Of a DNA stretch of 17,269 nt, positions 7,848 to 15,104 are shown piece by piece. The DNA lies in the NCBI GenBank assembly GCA_905215115.1, contig CAJMOP010000035.1, positions 1 to 17,269 on the forward strand, written 5' to 3'. The stretch is from an uncultured bacterium. GTDB taxonomy: Bacteria > Actinomycetota > Coriobacteriia > Coriobacteriales > Coriobacteriaceae. A program made the position numbers and the translations under genes. The notes beneath the pieces were generated by a model that did no database searches, was not told the DNA's origin, and worked only from the letters and a program-made list of their open reading frames with translations. Each line of letters starts with the position of its first letter. Position 1 is the stretch's first letter.

Positions 7848-8222
7848 TTATTTCTTCTTCTTAGCACCGATCTGACGCTTCGGGCCCTTGCGGGTACGAG
7901 CGTTAGTGTGGGTGCGCTGGCCGCGGACCGGGAGGCCCTTGCGGTGACGAAGGCCGCGGTTGCAGCCGATGTCCATAAGGCGCTTGACGTTCTGGTTGCG
8001 CTCACGGCGGAGGTCGCCCTCAACCATGATCTGGTTCTTATCGATATAATCACGGATGGCGTTAACCTCATCCTCGGTGAGGTCCTTAACGCGCGTATCC
8101 ACGTTAACGTTGCACTCGACGCAGATCTTCGTCGCAGTGGTGCGGCCGATGCCGTAAATGTAGGTCAGACCGATCTCAACGCGCTTCTCACGCGGGAGGT
8201 CGACACCATTAATACGGGCCAA
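7848..8222 (-). CDS. rpsM: 30S ribosomal protein S13
   Basis: Head protein of the small subunit, contacting P-site tRNA and the L5 bridge. MARINGVDLPREKRVEIGLT, the YGIGRTTA helix-hairpin-helix region and RGLRHRKGLPVRGQRTHTNA are diagnostic, and the basic tail follows. The start codon is TTG at 8222 with GAGAGGAG about 7 bases upstream. No in-frame ATG lies near, and the N-terminal sequence matches the family from this codon. Length 124. Confidence 0.97.
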   Translation of the reverse strand: MARINGVDLPREKRVEIGLTYIYGIGRTTATKICVECNVNVDTRVKDLTEDEVNAIRDYIDKNQIMVEGDLRRERNQNVKRLMDIGCNRGLRHRKGLPVRGQRTHTNARTRKGPKRQIGAKKKK

Positions 8223-8236
8223 CGTAGTCTCCTCTC

Positions 8237-8350
8237 TTAACCCTGACGCTGCTTATGACGGGGGTTCTCGCAAATGACGAGGACCTTGCCATGGCGCCTA
8301 ATGATTTTGCACTTATCGCACATCTTCTTGACCGAAGGACGTACCTTCAT
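8237..8350 (-). CDS. rpmJ: 50S ribosomal protein L36 (zinc-ribbon form)
   Basis: A 37-residue protein beginning MKVRPSVKKMCDKC and ending in ENPRHKQRQG. It is the smallest large-subunit protein and binds 23S rRNA near the peptidyl-transferase base. The zinc ligands Cys11, Cys14, Cys27 and His32 are all present, so this is the zinc-binding (C-plus) form. An AAAGGAAG ribosome binding site precedes the ATG. It lies 14 bp from rpsM but 150 bp after infA, an unusually long gap for this operon. Confidence 0.97.
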   Translation of the reverse strand: MKVRPSVKKMCDKCKIIRRHGKVLVICENPRHKQRQG

Positions 8351-8399
8351 CGTTCTTCCTTTCGGTAGCGCTCAAACTACTTCCCTACTATCTACTCGC

Positions 8400-8429
8400 C
8401 CAGCCGCAGGCGTTTAAAACTATGGCTGG
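8400..8429 (-). other. Inverted repeat in the infA-rpmJ gap
   Basis: The 150-bp space between infA and rpmJ contains CCAGCC (8400-8405) facing GGCTGG (8424-8429) with an 18-base, A/T-rich loop. A weak promoter-like pair, TTGTGT-N17-TTTTAA (minus strand), overlaps it. Most neighbouring gaps are 2-33 bp, so this space may hold a secondary promoter or a leader for rpmJ-rpsM. The signal is modest. Confidence 0.25.
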
Positions 8430-8500
8430 TCTTCACACACAATCCGACCGTAGGTTGAGCTAAGCCTGCAGCCGGAAATGGAGTGCGTGTATGCGTGCCG

Positions 8501-8719
8501 CTATTTGTAGCGATAGGTGATGCGACCGCGGGTCAGGTCGTACGGGGAAAGCTCCACGACAACCCTGTCACCGGGGAGAATACGGATGTAATTCATTCGG
8601 ATCTTGCCAGAAATGTTGCACAGAACCGAATGACCGTTCTCGAGCTCAACCTTAAACATGGCATTGGGCAACGGTTCCTTTACCGTACCCTCGAGCTCAA
8701 TTGCGTCTTCCTTCTTCAC
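8501..8719 (-). CDS. infA: Translation initiation factor IF-1
   Basis: Binds the ribosomal A site during initiation and works with IF-2 and IF-3. The S1/OB-fold sequence is fully conserved: IELEGTV, PNAMFKVELENGH, LCNISGKIRMNYIRILPGD and the ending ELSPYDLTRGRITYRYK. GTG at 8719 gives 72 residues, the E. coli length. An in-frame TTG at 8725 would add two residues. The ribosome binding site is weak (GAGAAAG, 10 bases from GTG and 4 from TTG), so the start remains uncertain. An out-of-frame ATG (8729) overlaps the start region. Confidence 0.96.
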   Translation of the reverse strand: MKKEDAIELEGTVKEPLPNAMFKVELENGHSVLCNISGKIRMNYIRILPGDRVVVELSPYDLTRGRITYRYK

Positions 8720-8780
8720 AAGCAATCATCTTTCTCTAGAAAACGACAGCGATTGAGTATTCTACAATACGCATGCACGT

Positions 8781-8809
8781 ATCGTAGTATCTTCGTAATG
8801 GCTCCACAA
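8781..8809 (-). promoter_or_regulatory. Candidate promoter upstream of infA
   Basis: On the minus strand TTGTGG (8809-8804) and TACGAT (8786-8781) are separated by 17 bp. A second -10-like TAGAAT (8764-8759) follows. The map-infA gap is 143 bp, against 33 bp or less for most neighbours, which favours a promoter here for infA-rpmJ-rpsM-rpsK-rpsD-rpoA-rplQ. This is a match by eye only. Confidence 0.35.
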
Positions 8810-8862
8810 CTAAGCGGAACTTGTTACATTTGAAATGTTAAGGCGTGCATTTGACGCAAGCC

Positions 8863-9651
8863 CTACATTTCACCGCCCTGCAAGGAACACCAAGCACCTT
8901 GGGCATCCGTGGTGAGAATCACCGGACCGTCATTGGTAATGGCGACGGTGTTCTCGTAGTGCGCGGCGGGCAGGTGGTCGTTGGTCGTAACAATCCAACC
9001 GTCGGAGCCCGTGCTCACATGGTTGGAACCCATCGTAACCATCGGCTCGATGGCAATGACCATGCCGGCCTGGAGGCGAACGCCCCTCCCCTTCTTTCCA
9101 TAGTTAGGAACGTTGGGGTCCTCGTGCATCACGCGGCCAATGCCATGACCCACATAGTCGCGAAGCACGCCGTAACCGTGAGACTCGGCGAGGGACTGAA
9201 CGGCATAACCGACGTCCCCGATATGGTTACCAGGAACAGCCTGCTCGATGGCAGCCTTAAGGCAATCGCGCGTGACCTCGCACAAAGCCTTGGCTTCGGG
9301 CGTGGGGGTGCCGACGAAAAACGTCCATGCGTTATCGCCGACCCAACCGTCGACAACGGCTCCCGTATCGATGGAGATGATATCGCCATCGCGCAGGATC
9401 ATATCGGGGTTGGGAATACCGTGGACCACGGCATCGTTGATCGATGCGCAAATGGTTCCGGGGAACCCGCCGTAACCCTTAAAGGCCGGGGTGCCGCCAT
9501 GCATGCGGATAATCTGCTCCGCTAGCTGATCGAGCTCAAAGGTCGAAACACCAGGGCGGACCATGGCCCCAACGTGGCGGAGCGCCATCTTAGATAGCGC
9601 TCCTGCCTTCTTCATCTGCTCGATTTGCGTTGCAGACTTAATCTTGATCAT
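8863..9651 (-). CDS. map: Methionine aminopeptidase, type I
   Basis: Removes the initiator Met from nascent proteins with small second residues. All five metal ligands are visible: Asp95 and Asp106 (SIDTGAVVDGWVGDNA), His169 (GHGIGRVMHE), Glu202 (IEPM) and Glu233. The catalytic histidines His77 and His176 are also present. It has 262 residues and lacks both an N-terminal zinc-finger extension and a type II insertion. Its ATG overlaps the adk stop codon (ATGA), so translation is probably coupled. The adk-map-infA order is standard in Gram-positive bacteria. Confidence 0.97.
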   Translation of the reverse strand: MIKIKSATQIEQMKKAGALSKMALRHVGAMVRPGVSTFELDQLAEQIIRMHGGTPAFKGYGGFPGTICASINDAVVHGIPNPDMILRDGDIISIDTGAVVDGWVGDNAWTFFVGTPTPEAKALCEVTRDCLKAAIEQAVPGNHIGDVGYAVQSLAESHGYGVLRDYVGHGIGRVMHEDPNVPNYGKKGRGVRLQAGMVIAIEPMVTMGSNHVSTGSDGWIVTTNDHLPAAHYENTVAITNDGPVILTTDAQGAWCSLQGGEM

Positions 9652-10274
9652 AGACCGAGAGCCTCTTTGACATCCCCGTACACGGTCTCGCGAGCCTGGT
9701 CACCGTTGACCGACTTGAGCAGACCCTGGCCACGATAGTAGTCGACGAGCGGGCTCGTGGACTTCTCGTAGACGTCGAGACGGTTCTTGATGGTCTCGGG
9801 CTTGTCGTCGTCGCGCTGATACATCTCGCCGGCGCACTTGGGGCAGGTAGCATCGGCAGCGGTGCCGGTGTAACCGCAGGCGCGGCAAGTTCGACGCGAA
9901 GACAGACGATCGATGATGACCTCGGGGGCCACGTCGACCAGAAGGGCGCAGTCGATCTCACGACCCATGGCGGAGAGCTCGGAATCGAGCGTCACAGCCT
10001 GGGCGGTGTTGCGCGGGAAGCCGTCGAGAATAAAGCCCTGCTGGGCATCGTCGGCGGCAAGGCGCTCCTTGACAAGGTCGATCACGAGCTGGTCGGGAAC
10101 GAGCTCGCCAGCGTCCATGTACTTCTTAGCCTGAATACCAAGCTCGGTGCCACCCTTGACGGCAGCACGCAGCAGGTCGCCCGTGGAAATGTGAGCGATG
10201 CCAAACTCGGCGACGAGCTCCTGTGCGACGGTACCCTTACCGGCACCCGGAGCTCCGAGCAATACGAGGTTCAT
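9648..10274 (-). CDS. adk: Adenylate kinase (zinc-lid form)
   Basis: Catalyses ATP + AMP = 2 ADP. The P-loop GAPGAGKGT is at residues 7-15, the AMP-binding STGDLLR follows, and DGFPRN lies near 84-89. The lid carries Cys130, Cys133, Cys144 and Cys147, a four-Cys zinc site common in Gram-positive enzymes. The frame opens at TTG 10280, but GAGGAGG lies 7 bases before the ATG at 10274, giving 208 residues. secY ends 18 bp upstream, and map starts inside its stop codon. Confidence 0.97.
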   Translation of the reverse strand: MNLVLLGAPGAGKGTVAQELVAEFGIAHISTGDLLRAAVKGGTELGIQAKKYMDAGELVPDQLVIDLVKERLAADDAQQGFILDGFPRNTAQAVTLDSELSAMGREIDCALLVDVAPEVIIDRLSSRRTCRACGYTGTAADATCPKCAGEMYQRDDDKPETIKNRLDVYEKSTSPLVDYYRGQGLLKSVNGDQARETVYGDVKEALGL

Positions 10275-10292
10275 GAGCAATCCTCCTCTAGC

Positions 10293-11579
10293 CTATTTAA
10301 AGAATCCATCGTAATCATACATCTTGATCTGGCCTTCGAGCTTATCGACCGTGTCGAGCACGACGCCGACCATGATGAGGATGGACGTGCCACCAAATGC
10401 CTGGATCAGATGGTTACCCGTGAAGGAGAAGATAATCGAAGGCACGATGGCGATGAGCGCCAAAAAGACAGCGCTGGGAAGCGTGATCTTGTTGAGCGCG
10501 TTCTTGATGTAGGCCGCGGTAGCCCTACCCGGACGCACGCCCGGAATAAAGCCGCCCTGCTTCTTAAGGTTGTCGGCCGTGTCATCGGGGTTGAACACCA
10601 TGGAGGTGTAGAAGTACGCGAAGAACACGATGAGGACAACGTTAAGCACCCAGTTGAGCCAACCGGTCGAAAGCGCAGAGGCAACTGCCTGAATCCAACC
10701 GATGCCGGGGAAGAACACGGCAATCTGAGCCGGGAAGTACAGCAGCGCCGAAGCGAAGATGATCGGCACGACACCCGCGGTATTGACCTTAATGGGCAGG
10801 TAGGTGGTCTGGCCACCCATCATGCGACGGCCCACGACGCGTTTGGCGTAGGAGACCGGGATGCGGCGCTGGCCACGCTCAAGGAAAACAATCAGCGGGA
10901 TAACCAGCAGGATGATGGCGCAGATGATCACCATGGTGATGATGCCACCGGCATTGCCCTCGGTGCTGGAGAAGATCGCCTGCGGCAGACCGGCCATGAT
11001 GTTCGCAAAGATGATCAGCGACATGCCATTGCCGATACCGCGCTGGGTGATGAGCTCACCAATCCACATGATCAGCATGGCGCCCGCGGTGAGCGTGCCG
11101 ACAATCATGAGGTCGAAGATGATCTCGGGAGCGCCGGCGCCATTGAAGCTGATGCCGAAGCTCTTAAAGAGGAAGAGGTAACCCACGGAGTTGAGGATTG
11201 CCAGAGCCAGGGTGAGGTAACGCGAATACTGCGTAATCTTGGTCTGACCGACCTCGCCCTCGCGGGCAAGCTCATGCAGGGAAGGCACGACGGCCTGGAG
11301 CATCTGGAGGATGATCGAGCTGGTGATGTAAGGCATGATGCCCAGCGAAAACACCGACACATAGCTCAACGCGCCGCCAGAGAAAAGATTCAGGAGGGCC
11401 ATAGCACCTGCGGCGACCGAATTGTTATCGGTCGAGAAAAGGCCCAGCATCCCCTGGAAGGGAATGCCGGGCACAGGAACGTGCGCACCAATGCGGTACA
11501 CGACGAGCATAGCTATGGTAAAAAGAATCTTTTCGCGCAATTCTTTGATGCGGAAAGCATTCTTAAGACCATTTAGCAC
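10293..11579 (-). CDS. secY: Protein translocase channel subunit SecY
   Basis: Forms the SecYEG membrane channel for export and membrane insertion. The family N-terminus (REKILFTIAMLVVYRIGAHV), the plug region after NLFSGGALS, and ITSSIILQML are visible. The SecA-binding loop ERGQRRIPVSYAKR and about ten hydrophobic helices are also present. Length 428 is normal. The start is GTG at 11579, overlapping the rplO stop by 7 bp with AAAGG 10 bases upstream inside rplO. The nearby ATG at the junction is out of frame. Translation is likely coupled to L15. Confidence 0.97.
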   Translation of the reverse strand: MLNGLKNAFRIKELREKILFTIAMLVVYRIGAHVPVPGIPFQGMLGLFSTDNNSVAAGAMALLNLFSGGALSYVSVFSLGIMPYITSSIILQMLQAVVPSLHELAREGEVGQTKITQYSRYLTLALAILNSVGYLFLFKSFGISFNGAGAPEIIFDLMIVGTLTAGAMLIMWIGELITQRGIGNGMSLIIFANIMAGLPQAIFSSTEGNAGGIITMVIICAIILLVIPLIVFLERGQRRIPVSYAKRVVGRRMMGGQTTYLPIKVNTAGVVPIIFASALLYFPAQIAVFFPGIGWIQAVASALSTGWLNWVLNVVLIVFFAYFYTSMVFNPDDTADNLKKQGGFIPGVRPGRATAAYIKNALNKITLPSAVFLALIAIVPSIIFSFTGNHLIQAFGGTSILIMVGVVLDTVDKLEGQIKMYDYDGFFK

Positions 11580-12022
11580 GGCAGCTCGACCTTTCCGCCG
11601 GCGGCCTCGATCTTGGCCTGCGCAGAAGCGCTGACCTTGTCGACCTTGACCGTGAACTTCTTGGTGAGCTCACCATTGCCGAGCACCTTGACGGGCTCGA
11701 ACTCGCTCTTGGTGATGCGAGCGGCCTTAAGAGCGGCACCGTCGATTACAGCGCCGTCCTCGAACTTACGCTCGAGACGCTCAACGTTAACAGCGGTGTA
11801 CTCGATACGACGGGGGTTGCGGAAGCCCGGAAGCTTGGGCAGGCGCATAGCCAGCGGAGTCTGGCCACCCTCGAAGCCGGCACCCTTGGTGCCACCAGAG
11901 CGGGAACCCTGGCCCTTCTGGCCGCGGCCAGAAGTGGTGCCGTGACCCGAAGAATTGCCACGGCCGACGCGCTTGCGGTTCTTAGTGGAACCGGGCGCGG
12001 GAGTAAGATCGTGAAGCTGCAT
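11573..12022 (-). CDS. rplO: 50S ribosomal protein L15
   Basis: Late-assembling large-subunit protein that binds 23S rRNA. The Gly/Arg-rich N-terminus with KRVGRGNSSGHGTTSGRGQKGQ and then GFEGGQTPLAMRLPKLPGF is diagnostic. The second half forms the compact alpha/beta domain ending VELPC. It has 149 residues, starts 3 bp after rpmD ends, and overlaps secY at its end. Confidence 0.97.
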   Translation of the reverse strand: MQLHDLTPAPGSTKNRKRVGRGNSSGHGTTSGRGQKGQGSRSGGTKGAGFEGGQTPLAMRLPKLPGFRNPRRIEYTAVNVERLERKFEDGAVIDGAALKAARITKSEFEPVKVLGNGELTKKFTVKVDKVSASAQAKIEAAGGKVELPC

Positions 12023-12025
12023 TTG

Positions 12026-12208
12026 CTACTCCTCTACAATCTCGACAAGGTGCTTGACCTTGAAGATCATGCCGCGGACGGACTCGTTGTCAGCAATCTC
12101 GCGAACCTCGCGGATCCTGTGGAGACCGAGGGCACGGACAGTACGGACCTGGTCCTGCTTGCAACCGTTGGTGCTGCGGACCTGCTTGATCTTGATGGTG
12201 TCAGCCAT
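12026..12208 (-). CDS. rpmD: 50S ribosomal protein L30
   Basis: A 60-residue large-subunit protein. IKIKQVRSTNGC and VRALGLHRIREVREIADNESVRGMI show the conserved ferredoxin-like fold of bacterial L30. It is encoded 2 bp after rpsE and 3 bp before rplO, the tightest stretch of the operon. Confidence 0.96.
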   Translation of the reverse strand: MADTIKIKQVRSTNGCKQDQVRTVRALGLHRIREVREIADNESVRGMIFKVKHLVEIVEE

Positions 12209-12210
12209 GC

Positions 12211-12735
12211 TTAGTTCTCCTTACCGACGAACATCTCGGAGACCGTCAGGCCACGGCGAGCCGCGACGTCCTCAGGGCTGGAGAGCTCCTTGAGGCCCTC
12301 GACGGCAGCCTTGATGATGTTGAGGCCGTTGTCGGTACCGAGGGACTTGGACAGGACGTTCTTGATGCCAGCAAGCTCGAAGAGGGGACGCACAGCGCCG
12401 CCGGCGATAACGCCGGTACCCTCGACAGCGGGCTTGATGATGATGCGGCCGGCACCAAAGTGGCCGAGAACCTCGTGCGGGATGGTGCCCTGCTCGGTCA
12501 CCGGCACGTGGAACATGTTCTTCTTGGCATCGAGAGACGCCTTGGAGATGGCCAGGGGCACCTCAGCGGACTTGCCCATGCCAACGCCGACGTTGCCCTT
12601 GCCGTCGCCAACGACGACGAGAGCGACGAGGCTCATGCGACGACCACCCTTGACGGTCTTCGACACGCGGTTGATGTAAACGACGCGCTCCTCGAACTCG
12701 GAGGCCTCGCGCTGCTGCTTCTGATTACGAGCCAT
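12211..12735 (-). CDS. rpsE: 30S ribosomal protein S5
   Basis: Located at the mRNA entry channel and important for decoding fidelity. The N-terminal double-stranded RNA-binding domain covers EFEERVVYINRVSKTVKGGRR to VGVGMGKSAEVP. The C-terminal domain contains HEVLGHFGAGRIIIKPAVEGTGVIAGG, followed by NVLSKSLGTDNGLNI. It has 174 residues with an ATG start, 14 bp after rplR. Confidence 0.97.
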   Translation of the reverse strand: MARNQKQQREASEFEERVVYINRVSKTVKGGRRMSLVALVVVGDGKGNVGVGMGKSAEVPLAISKASLDAKKNMFHVPVTEQGTIPHEVLGHFGAGRIIIKPAVEGTGVIAGGAVRPLFELAGIKNVLSKSLGTDNGLNIIKAAVEGLKELSSPEDVAARRGLTVSEMFVGKEN

Positions 12736-12749
12736 GTGCTACATACCTC

Positions 12750-13118
12750 CTAGAACTCGAGACCGGCGGCACGAGCACCGTCGGCGAGGGCCTTGACGCG
12801 GCCATGGTAGATACGGCCACCGCGATCGAAGGCGACCTTGGTGATGCCGGCCTCGATGGCACGCTTGCCAACGAGCTGACCGACCTTCTCCGCAGCCTCC
12901 TTGTTCGAGGTGTGGGTGCCCTTGAACTCGGCCTCGAGGGTCGAGGCAGAGACGAGCGTCAGGCTGGAGCCCTTGCTGTCGTCGATGATCTGGGCATAGA
13001 TGTTGGCGTTAGTACGGGTCACGCGAAGACGCGGACGCTCGGAGGTACCCGAGACCTTGCCGCGAACACGACGCTGACGACGCTTGAGGCCTTCCAGCTT
13101 CGCCTTATGCTTGTTCAT
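12750..13118 (-). CDS. rplR: 50S ribosomal protein L18
   Basis: Binds 5S rRNA with L5 in the central protuberance. RRQRRVRGKVSGTSERPRLRVTRTNANIYAQIIDD is the typical N-terminal half. The C-terminal VAFDRGGRIYHGRVKALADGARAAGLEF is the family ending. It has 122 residues. An AGGAG ribosome binding site precedes the ATG, immediately downstream of a strong hairpin in the gap to rplF. Confidence 0.97.
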   Translation of the reverse strand: MNKHKAKLEGLKRRQRRVRGKVSGTSERPRLRVTRTNANIYAQIIDDSKGSSLTLVSASTLEAEFKGTHTSNKEAAEKVGQLVGKRAIEAGITKVAFDRGGRIYHGRVKALADGARAAGLEF

Positions 13119-13146
13119 ACGTAAACTCCTAAAAAGGTTGATCTTG

Positions 13147-13168
13147 CCAGCACCTGACGGGGTGCTGG
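13147..13168 (-). other. Stem-loop in the rplF-rplR gap
   Basis: A perfect 8-bp stem (CCAGCACC with GGTGCTGG) encloses a 6-base loop in the 75-bp space after the rplF stop codon. No U-run follows directly (CAAGATCAACC on the minus strand, then a T5 nine bases later), so it is not a normal terminator. It may be an RNA-processing or mRNA-stability element, a weak attenuator, or a ribosomal-protein binding site. Confidence 0.55.
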
Positions 13169-13193
13169 TCTTATGCGAGTGAGTCGGTTACGA

Positions 13194-13730
13194 CTACTTG
13201 GCGGCCTTACCCAGCTTGCGGCGGATGTGCTCGCCAACGTAGTGGATACCCTTGCCCTTGTAAGGCTCGGGAGGACGATGGCCGCGGATCTCAGCGGCGA
13301 TCTGACCGACCTGCTGCTTGTTGATACCCTTGACGTTCACGTGGGTGTTGTCGGGAACCTCGAAGGTGATGCCCTCGGGAGCCTCGACGATCACGGGGTG
13401 CGAGAAGCCCAGGGAGAACTCGAGGTTCTTGCCCTTCTGCTGCACGCGGTAACCGACGCCGGCGAGCTCGAGCTTCTTCTCGAAGCCCTCGGAAACGCCA
13501 ACAACCATGTTGTGGATGAGGGCACGGGTGAGGCCGTGGCGGGCACGGGTCTCACGCTCGTCGTCGGGACGGGAAACGGTGAGGACGTTGTCCTCGATGT
13601 TGATAGCGAGCTTCTCAAAGACATCGAGCTCGAGCTGGCCCTTGGGGCCCTTGACGACAACGTTGTTGCCGTTGACTGCCACTTCGACTCCGGCGGGAAT
13701 CTGGACAGGCTTATTACCGATACGAGACAC
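13194..13730 (-). CDS. rplF: 50S ribosomal protein L6
   Basis: Two-domain protein at the base of the L7/L12 stalk. MSRIGNKPVQIPAGVEV opens the first domain. The second ends with EIRGHRPPEPYKGKGI, the L6 signature, and the basic tail. It has 178 residues. The start is GTG at 13730, with AAGGAG 6 bases upstream. rpsH ends 33 bp upstream. Confidence 0.97.
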   Translation of the reverse strand: MSRIGNKPVQIPAGVEVAVNGNNVVVKGPKGQLELDVFEKLAINIEDNVLTVSRPDDERETRARHGLTRALIHNMVVGVSEGFEKKLELAGVGYRVQQKGKNLEFSLGFSHPVIVEAPEGITFEVPDNTHVNVKGINKQQVGQIAAEIRGHRPPEPYKGKGIHYVGEHIRRKLGKAAK

Positions 13731-13763
13731 GGTGATCTCCTTTCCTTCTACCTACCGAGCGAA

Positions 13764-14162
13764 TTACCAGACGTAAGCGATGATCTCGCCGCCGACGTTG
13801 TGCTTGCGAGCATCGCGGTCGGTCATAACGCCATGGCTGGTGGAAATAATGGCGGTACCAAGGCCACCGCGGACGCGGGGCATGTCGGCAACGCCGGTGT
13901 ACTTACGCAGGCCCGGCTTGGAAATGCGGCGGATGCCGTTGATGACCTTAGCCTTCTTGGGACCATACTTAAGCGTGATGTGCAGAGTCTTCTGGGGAAC
14001 GGTGTCCTCGACATCGTAGCCCTCGATGTAGCCCTCCTCGTGCAGAACACGAGCGATCTCGACGAGCTTCTTGCTGCTCGGCATGGAGACCGTGGCCTTG
14101 TTCACAGAGTTAGCGTTACGGATGCGCGTAAGCATATCTGCGATCGGGTCTGTAAGGTTCAT
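13764..14162 (-). CDS. rpsH: 30S ribosomal protein S8
   Basis: Binds helix 21 of 16S rRNA early in assembly. In E. coli it is also the spc-operon repressor, acting at the rplE start. MNLTDPIADMLTRIRNA and the C-terminal GTAIISTSHGVMTDRDAR and GGEIIAYVW are diagnostic. It has 132 residues, and GAAGGAG stands 7 bases before the ATG. A 119-bp gap with a hairpin separates it from rpsN. Confidence 0.97.
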   Translation of the reverse strand: MNLTDPIADMLTRIRNANSVNKATVSMPSSKKLVEIARVLHEEGYIEGYDVEDTVPQKTLHITLKYGPKKAKVINGIRRISKPGLRKYTGVADMPRVRGGLGTAIISTSHGVMTDRDARKHNVGGEIIAYVW

Positions 14163-14203
14163 ACAGATTCTCCTTCGTTCTTGATGAACACGTGCTCTTG
14201 GTT

Positions 14204-14226
14204 CTTCGCCGCCCTTAACGGCAAAG
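14204..14226 (-). other. Stem-loop in the rpsN-rpsH gap
   Basis: On the minus strand CTTTGCCG (14226-14219) pairs with CGGCGAAG (14211-14204), including one U-G wobble, around a 7-base loop. It is about 40 bases upstream of the rpsH start, with no U-run after it. The wobble pairs only in the minus-strand RNA, which supports an RNA role in this transcript. Confidence 0.4.
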
Positions 14227-14281
14227 CCTAACTAGCGCGTTTTCCCTGTTCCAAACGGATGCTTGAAACGCTGGTAGTGAC

Positions 14282-14467
14282 TTACCAGCTGGCCTTCTTA
14301 ACGCCGGGAAGCTCGCCCTTGAGTGCAAGCTCGCGGAAGCAGACACGGCACAGGCCGAACTTGCGGTACACAGAGTGCGGACGGCCGCAGCGCTGGCAGC
14401 GCGTGTACTCACGAGTAGAGAACTTCTGCTTGCGATTGCACTTGACGATCATCGATGTCTTAGCCAC
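14282..14467 (-). CDS. rpsN: 30S ribosomal protein S14, type Z (zinc-binding)
   Basis: Short S14 of 61 residues, the zinc-ribbon form also called rpsZ. MAKTSMIVKCNRKQKF is the type Z N-terminus. Ligands Cys24 and Cys27 (CQRC) and Cys40 and Cys43 (CRVC) are present, followed by FRELALKGELPGVKKASW. The start is GTG at 14467, with GAGGAGG 6 bases upstream. Together with C-plus L36 it shows a zinc-replete ribosomal set here. Zinc-free paralogs, if any, lie outside this window. Confidence 0.97.
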   Translation of the reverse strand: MAKTSMIVKCNRKQKFSTREYTRCQRCGRPHSVYRKFGLCRVCFRELALKGELPGVKKASW

Positions 14468-14546
14468 TTATATCCTCCTCACATAGAGTATTGTTCGCCC
14501 CAAGCGCCGCCCCCTTCTAGGAACGGCGCTCATAGGGCAGGTGAAC

Positions 14547-15104
14547 CTATTTCTTGAACGGGAAACCGAAGGCGTCCAGAAGGGCCTTGGCCTCCTCATC
14601 GGTATTGGCGGTGGTCACGAAAGTGATGTCCATACCACGCTGGTGATCGACGGAGTCGAAGTCGATCTCGGGGAAGATGAGCTGCTCGGTGACGCCCATG
14701 GAGAAGTTACCACGGCCGTCGAAGCTCTTGGCGGAGATGCCGCGGAAGTCGCGGATACGGGGAATCGCGACGGAGGTCAGACGATCGAAGAACTCCCACA
14801 TACGGTCGCCACGCAGGGTAACCTTGCAGCCGATCGGCATACCAGCGCGCAGGCGGAAGGTAGCGATGGACTTGCGGGCACGGGTGATCATCGGCTGCTG
14901 GCCGGTGATGGCGCGCAGGTCGCGCACGGCACCGTCGATGGCCTTGGAATCGGTAGCGGCCTCGCCGACACCCATGTTCACGACGATCTTCTCAAACTTG
15001 GGGATCATCATGACGTTCTCGTACTGGAACTTGTCCTGAAGCTGCTGCTTGACCTCGTTGTTGTACTTGGTCTTCAGACGCGGCACATACTTCTCTTCTG
15101 CCAT
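14547..15104 (-). CDS. rplE: 50S ribosomal protein L5
   Basis: Binds 5S rRNA and makes bridge B1b to S13. Diagnostic blocks are NVMMIPKFEKIVVNMGVGEA, the P-site loop region ITRARKSIATFRLRAGMPIG, RIRDFRGIS and QLIFPEIDFD. It has 185 residues. AAGGAG precedes the ATG by 7 bases. It is the first gene of the cluster here: no rplX (L24) or rplN (L14) precedes it, only 330 bp of intergenic DNA and then a permease. Confidence 0.98.
   Translation of the reverse strand: MAEEKYVPRLKTKYNNEVKQQLQDKFQYENVMMIPKFEKIVVNMGVGEAATDSKAIDGAVRDLRAITGQQPMITRARKSIATFRLRAGMPIGCKVTLRGDRMWEFFDRLTSVAIPRIRDFRGISAKSFDGRGNFSMGVTEQLIFPEIDFDSVDHQRGMDITFVTTANTDEEAKALLDAFGFPFKK

Noticed and set aside
8842..8862. GGCTTGC/GCACGCC hairpin just after map as a terminator
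   Set aside because: The stem contains a mismatch and the following sequence TTAACATTT is a poor U-run. It may attenuate, but I cannot support it.
10191..11576. 461-codon plus-strand open frame opposite secY and the adk start
   Set aside because: Its sequence is a mirror of the SecY coding strand (Asp/His/Glu-rich, no domain). secY is unmistakable on the minus strand.
13173..14231. 352-codon plus-strand open frame opposite rplF and rpsH
   Set aside because: Antisense shadow rich in Leu/Val/Asp, typical of reversed ribosomal-protein codons.
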